A DNA stretch of 64,000 bases from contig CAUEEP010000211.1 in the NCBI GenBank assembly GCA_958450365.1, positions 744,001 to 808,000 on the forward strand, in the 5' to 3' direction. This DNA is from Mesorhabditis belari (lineage: Eukaryota > Nematoda > Chromadorea > Rhabditida > Rhabditidae). The notes beneath the pieces were generated by a model. That model searched no databases. It had not been told where the DNA came from and was given only the letters and a program-made list of their open reading frames with translations. Made by a program: the position numbers and the translations under genes. Shown in pieces: positions 56,001 to 64,000 of the stretch. Position 1 is the first letter of the stretch. Each line of letters begins with the position of its first letter.

Positions 56001-59000
56001 ACGATTTTTGCAGGTTTGGTTTGAACGAAGTAATCCTTACTATTAGCGCTTCTTTAGAAGAAACGGGTACTGACATCGGGCAACTATTGGAAATCGACAC
56101 TTCCCCTATCATCAAACACCGTGTTTATTCCCCCACTGGAGCCGCTCATCAACGTAGAATCAGGCACAGAACGAGGATTCCGATAGTAGTTTTGTCCACA
56201 ATTAATTAAATGAACTTTCTTAAGTAATGGATTCCCACGAACTTTGGACTTCAACCATTTCCAAATGAACAAGTTAAACATCGAGCAAACGAATGACTCA
56301 AAACAGCAAATACCGATGGTTGAGAAGGAGATTGGAAGGTACGGATGATGAAGCAATGTGCCTACATAAAATGTTTAGGTGTGCCGCTGTTCGAACAAAA
56401 CACGAAACACGATCGTCACTTATGATGGCAGCCAACGGAGTGAGAACGCAAAAGAGTAATTCAACAATGAAAAGATAAAATATTTCTTGTTTTAGTTATC
56501 TTGGCCCAAGACATTGCTGTTCTACGCTTACTCTCTGTGGTTCAATGCAATTGCCATCCATGCTTGCCATTTCAAAGAACAAACGGAAGACTCTACGTTT
56601 GGCTTTTCATGTAAAAATATAGTTAGTTAACCAAAACATTTGTTTTTTAGGGTTTTATCTCGGCTAGAAGCAACAGAAGTGATTCCATTGGATCAAGTAT
56701 GTTACCGAATTCTGATCGAAATGTGCGGACAATATGGCGAACCACATCTTGCTGTGCGAGTATTATATGTAAGTTTCTTTTCGCACAAATTTGAAAATAT
56801 TCACTTTAGGCAATGCGCCGATCTGGACTTGAGCAGAATGCTGTCACTTATGGTTTATACCATCGAGCTGTGATGAATGTTGAATGGCCATCACCTAGCC
56901 GTGTACGAGCTGAACAGACTGGCATCGCCTGAGGTAGGAATGTTTGCGGGGAGTAAACCTTTTAAATTCTAGGCTTCAATTGCTGGGAACGACTTATTTC
57001 CGACACGGTAGAAAGTTTACGGGCACTAGTTCTCTTACTCCAGGAATCGATGCAGTATCGGTTCGTTTATAAATTTACCAACTGCTGCTTGCAATTTTAG
57101 TTTTATGTCTATTTGGCTTTGCTTAACCCCCTTGTGCATTTAGGTACCAGATCCTGGTTATCATAGTGAAGCTGTGGCCACTCCATCTTCACATCCGCAG
57201 ATTCGGAGTTCAAATTGGAGGAGAGGAGGTAAAAGTTTTTTACAAGAAATGTGGATAAGTTTTTGCTGATTAGGATTTCGAAGATGAGGACACTTCACAA
57301 GCGGCTCCATTCACGATCACATACACGCCATTGGACAGTCAATCAATTTGTTCCAGCGAACCTCATCCACTTGATAATCTTCACTCTTGTAGCACTGCTT
57401 CCCTGATCGAAAAGTTGTTTTTATGTTTTCTTTGTAATGTCTTGCTTTAGTTCACTCCTGAGCCAACAACCACTGACCCCTTGGTGCTTTCATGTTGAAA
57501 GAGCTGATCATGACTGACGAAGAAAAGTCATATCCAAATTCATTTGTATCACGTTTTTCAGAGATCAGCTCCGCCTGAAATTCACATGTCTCCTGCTCGG
57601 GCGAAGTTCTTGGCTGATCATAGAGAAGATTCCCTATTCAAGGAAGAAATCGAAAGCAAACCAGAAAAAGTAAAAAAAAAGCAGCAATTTATTTACTGAT
57701 TCGTATTGAGGAAAAGAAAAGCAGTGGATGGTGGAAAGGAATGGCGAACAGCCCTTTGATGAAGATGATCAAGAGCCAAACAACAGGTAACTTTTATTTA
57801 TGAAAACTTTATACACAATTGCACCCCACAAACAAACACTATGATTTAATTATTTGAAATTATATAGACCATCTTGACAAACGCTCTTCCGCTTCTGATG
57901 GCTCGGGTGGCTCAGAAAGTGGGGCGGCGGGTACGCTTGGTGGTTTTGTGGCCAGCCCGTCGCTTCATAACATTGTCTCTCAAGTAAAAAGAGGCTATGA
58001 CGAAGTTGTTAGGGAAGGAGGTAAACAAGACATGCATCGTTTTTTAAAAGTAATACTAATTATGTGATAATCATAAGCAAAAAGTCTCTATAGCATTGAA
58101 CGATTACTAAATTATGTAGGGTCATCTGGATTCGGAGCAGGTAAGAAACGTATTTTTACTGGCTACTCTGTTCTCAATGCTTGATCTAAAATGAAATTTC
58201 AACAAAGTGTTGTCTTCGTACTTTTATTGCTTGAACATTTGAACTTGAAGCTTGAAGCTTGACAGCTATCTGCTAAACTTCTTCATTCGACAAGTTTAGG
58301 CGTTTCTTCGAAACTGCGCCTTGGAATGTCTTCAATCTACCAGGAAGTCAAGGGAATTCAAAGATCGACTGGCCTGCTTGGCAGTGGACAAATCTTTGGC
58401 GGAGAAGCGGTGGCTAATTATTTGATTTTTTTTACGTGAGCTAATTTTAGGACGATCCACAGACTGTACAAATCAATCAAGAGAATTCCGTCTTTCAATT
58501 GGACTCCGGCTCGGCAGATACGCTGCTCCATGAAAAGTTTTGGACTGATGGATTGTTTGAGAAGGATGAAGAGGTAGCATGTTTCAATATTTATATAAAC
58601 TGATCGGCTTTTTTAGACTCCATCTACTTCAAAAATCCTCGATGTGACGATGTGTGTTGCAACGCCATGTCCTCATTGCCACCTGATGATCTACGATGAG
58701 GATATTATGGCTGGATGGAAGGTATTATTTTGAGCATCAGTAGACGCTTTTCTTAATCATTCTAGGAAATCTTTCAAAAGAGACCCGTGGTTATTGAGGT
58801 ACTTTAAAAATTTACTCCTATGTGTTCTTGGGTCTTTCAATTAAATGATGAAATTCATGGACTGCCATGAACTTATTTATTTAATTTTGGTGGCGGTCTA
58901 ATGTCTTTTTGCTTGGGTTGGGACTTTTTTAGTCACTTGAAAATAATAGAATTTGTTTAGGTCGAAGATCAAAATATGAATACCGAGTGTCCATACTGTC

Positions 59001-60212
59001 AAATTGTGTCGACGGGTACGAAAGAACAGCCAGGTTTAATCACCTTCCGACTTGTTTTTACCCCTTTTTTTCTAGGTTGCTTTGCGCCGATGTTGCACAT
59101 CAATTTCCAATGGAAGAACAATTGTCGAGTGAGTTGGTATCAGCCACATTTGAAAGGCTCTGCGGACACAAACGAAGCATCCAACGACCAAGAGGTTCCA
59201 AAAGTGCATTTATTTGGATAATTTTTTATTCAGTTACCCCCGGCACTCACTGTGGCATTCATTTCACCAATTGTCCTTCGACGAGAACTTGAAACTTTGG
59301 TTGCACAGGACATGCTCTCATTCAAGGTACTATTATTTTTTCCTAATAATTTGAAAACATTTTAGAATAAGTCCCTCATGGAAAGCCATCCGATAGTATT
59401 TTGGAACTTGGTCTACTTTTTGGTATGTCTGTGTCTCTGTTGTGTCTTTGTAGCATAACCTTTCTGTTTTTTTTTCTTAATTTGTGATGTTATTGTTTGT
59501 GATTGTTGTTACGTCGTTATAGATAGGTGTATATTTTTTACTGACCTATAAAATTTAGCGTCGACTCGCTTTGCCATCTCATCTTTTTTCGTGGATTGGC
59601 TCCAATGTGCACATCAGATGCGTTTACGATCGACCGACTTTTCATCCCAGTGCGCCGCCACTTTACATCAGCAATCAAGCATATTCGGTGAGTTTATGGT
59701 AGAAGATTTCTAAATTGTTCTAATTTAGAATTTGACATTGCTAAATTCGCATACATCAAGGGAGTCTTCTCGAAAACAAGTGACAACATCTGTTGGTGAA
59801 AGCAATATGTTTAAGGTAAGAGGCATAATAACAATTGTTCATAGTTTGATTTATTTAGGCTATCCAAGCTCTTGTGAATGAAAGTCGAACGGTTGATGAT
59901 GGAAATGTGGTTTTGAGTGCCCATTTCCCTATATTCAGGTAAAAAGGTTCATCTTTATTCTAACTTTCTTTGCTTTCAGGGATATCCAATTCGCCTCAAT
60001 CGACGAGTACGGCCGGGCGCTTAATCGATGCAATTTGGATGACGCATATCAAACGGAGTTTGATCGACTTCCACCGAGGTGCGTAAACTTGCATAGAAAC
60101 AATAATCCTTTGCGTTTTTAGGATCAAACCACTTCTCCCTATCCAGGACAACCCGTCACCACTTTTGAACAGGGCCTGCAAGATGATATTTGTGCCATTG
60201 GATCTCTTCTGA
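53089..60212 (+). CDS. DENND4: DENND4-family Rab guanine-nucleotide exchange factor
   Basis: Exchange factor for Rab GTPases (Rab10 in mammals), on vesicle membranes. First exons: 53089-53133, 53215-53325, 53370-53522, 53620-53706, 53747-53888, 53937-54045, 54087-54167, 54207-54258, 54299-54385, 54429-54503; last exon 60122-60212. MABP domain with [20 protein letters not shown] and [15 protein letters not shown] region with [61 protein letters not shown] and [10 protein letters not shown]; then [31 protein letters not shown] (helical repeats); a C-terminal zinc ribbon ([17 protein letters not shown], then NTECPYC) and [11 protein letters not shown]. At least nine exons have a one-base frame break at or near a homopolymer (53836, 54242, 54716, 54843, ~54980, 55177, 55234, 55651, 55935). 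Splice phases fit once these are ignored. Exons in 56.9-58.9 kb are less certain. Confidence 0.9.
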
Positions 60213-60583
60213 AATTATGATTTTTTTTTAAACTACTAGCAATTTCTAATTTGTATGTGATATTCGTTTTTTGAGTTTTCTTTTGCTTCCGCTCAGCACT
60301 AGTTTAATTAATTTTGAGAATTGCGATGTGTCAGTTTCTTTCCCCACAAAAGCTGTGAATGATCTAGAAATGAGTTGTGATTTCGCTTAAATTTTTTTCC
60401 TTCTTGCGTTTGAATCAATTGCCTCATCTTCTAATTTAGTAAGCGAATAAAGAATTTATTATTGTTTTGAGTAGATTTGCATTTGAAACTTATGACGAAA
60501 TATTTATATCAAGGACAAAGTGAATAATTTAGTAATCGATAATTGACAAAAAAGTTCAAAGGTGAGATCAGCAAAAGCTTTCA

Positions 60584-63981
<3,398 letters not shown>

Positions 63982-64000
63982 CTAAAAAGAGGATGAAATG

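Overview
The window reads as chromosomal DNA of a free-living or clade V-type (rhabditid) nematode. Reasons: short GT-AG introns with the strong nematode acceptor tttcag; a sperm-specific MSP-domain gene; a gene pair with SL/operon-like spacing; compact multi-exon genes next to each other; and many TA-flanked Tc1/mariner-type elements and MITEs. It is AT-rich overall.

Layout. 1-9,500 is almost gene-free accessory DNA: one orphan signal-peptide exon on the minus strand, an 18-bp glutamine-coding minisatellite, tRNA-derived repeats, mariner relics, a large fold-back, MITEs and a CT tract. 9,531-12,866 (+) is a complete 12-exon papain-family cysteine protease, followed by two duplicated copies of its exon 4 and by piggyBac and mariner relics. 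16-21 kb is repeats, tRNA pseudogenes and a MITE with a nested SINE. 21,435-30,180 (+) is a 5-oxoprolinase gene of 29 recognisable exons that lacks its first ~300 codons. 30.3-31.6 kb (-) holds PSMD9 then GTF2H5 (TTDA), probably one operon. 31.8-33.2 kb (-) is a short-chain dehydrogenase, head-to-head with a sperm-specific MSP-domain gene (33.3-33.9 kb, +). Then come a small predicted membrane protein (-) and a long, many-exon proline/serine-rich coiled-coil gene (35.1 to ~45.7 kb, -). 47.9-50.5 kb (+) is a small coiled-coil protein gene with a Tc1/Tc3-like transposon in intron 3. 53.1-60.2 kb (+) is a DENND4-family Rab exchange factor. 60.6-64.0 kb (-) is lin-53/RBBP4, running off the right edge, with a possible gene nested in one intron on the other strand.

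The most important warning for a user: several well-conserved exons (5-oxoprolinase, dehydrogenase, DENND4, lin-53) carry one-base length changes in or near homopolymer runs that break the reading frame, while the splice phases fit perfectly if the base is restored. Because lin-53 is affected too, I think most of these are consensus errors of the assembly, not pseudogenes, but DENND4 has a dense cluster (about nine in 2.2 kb) and needs checking. No new defence or gene-cluster system was found; the novelty is in the repeats: an intron-containing tRNA-Lys-like unit in three copies, a tRNA-derived SINE with an unusually long flanking duplication, and several MITE families sharing the same outermost terminal bases.
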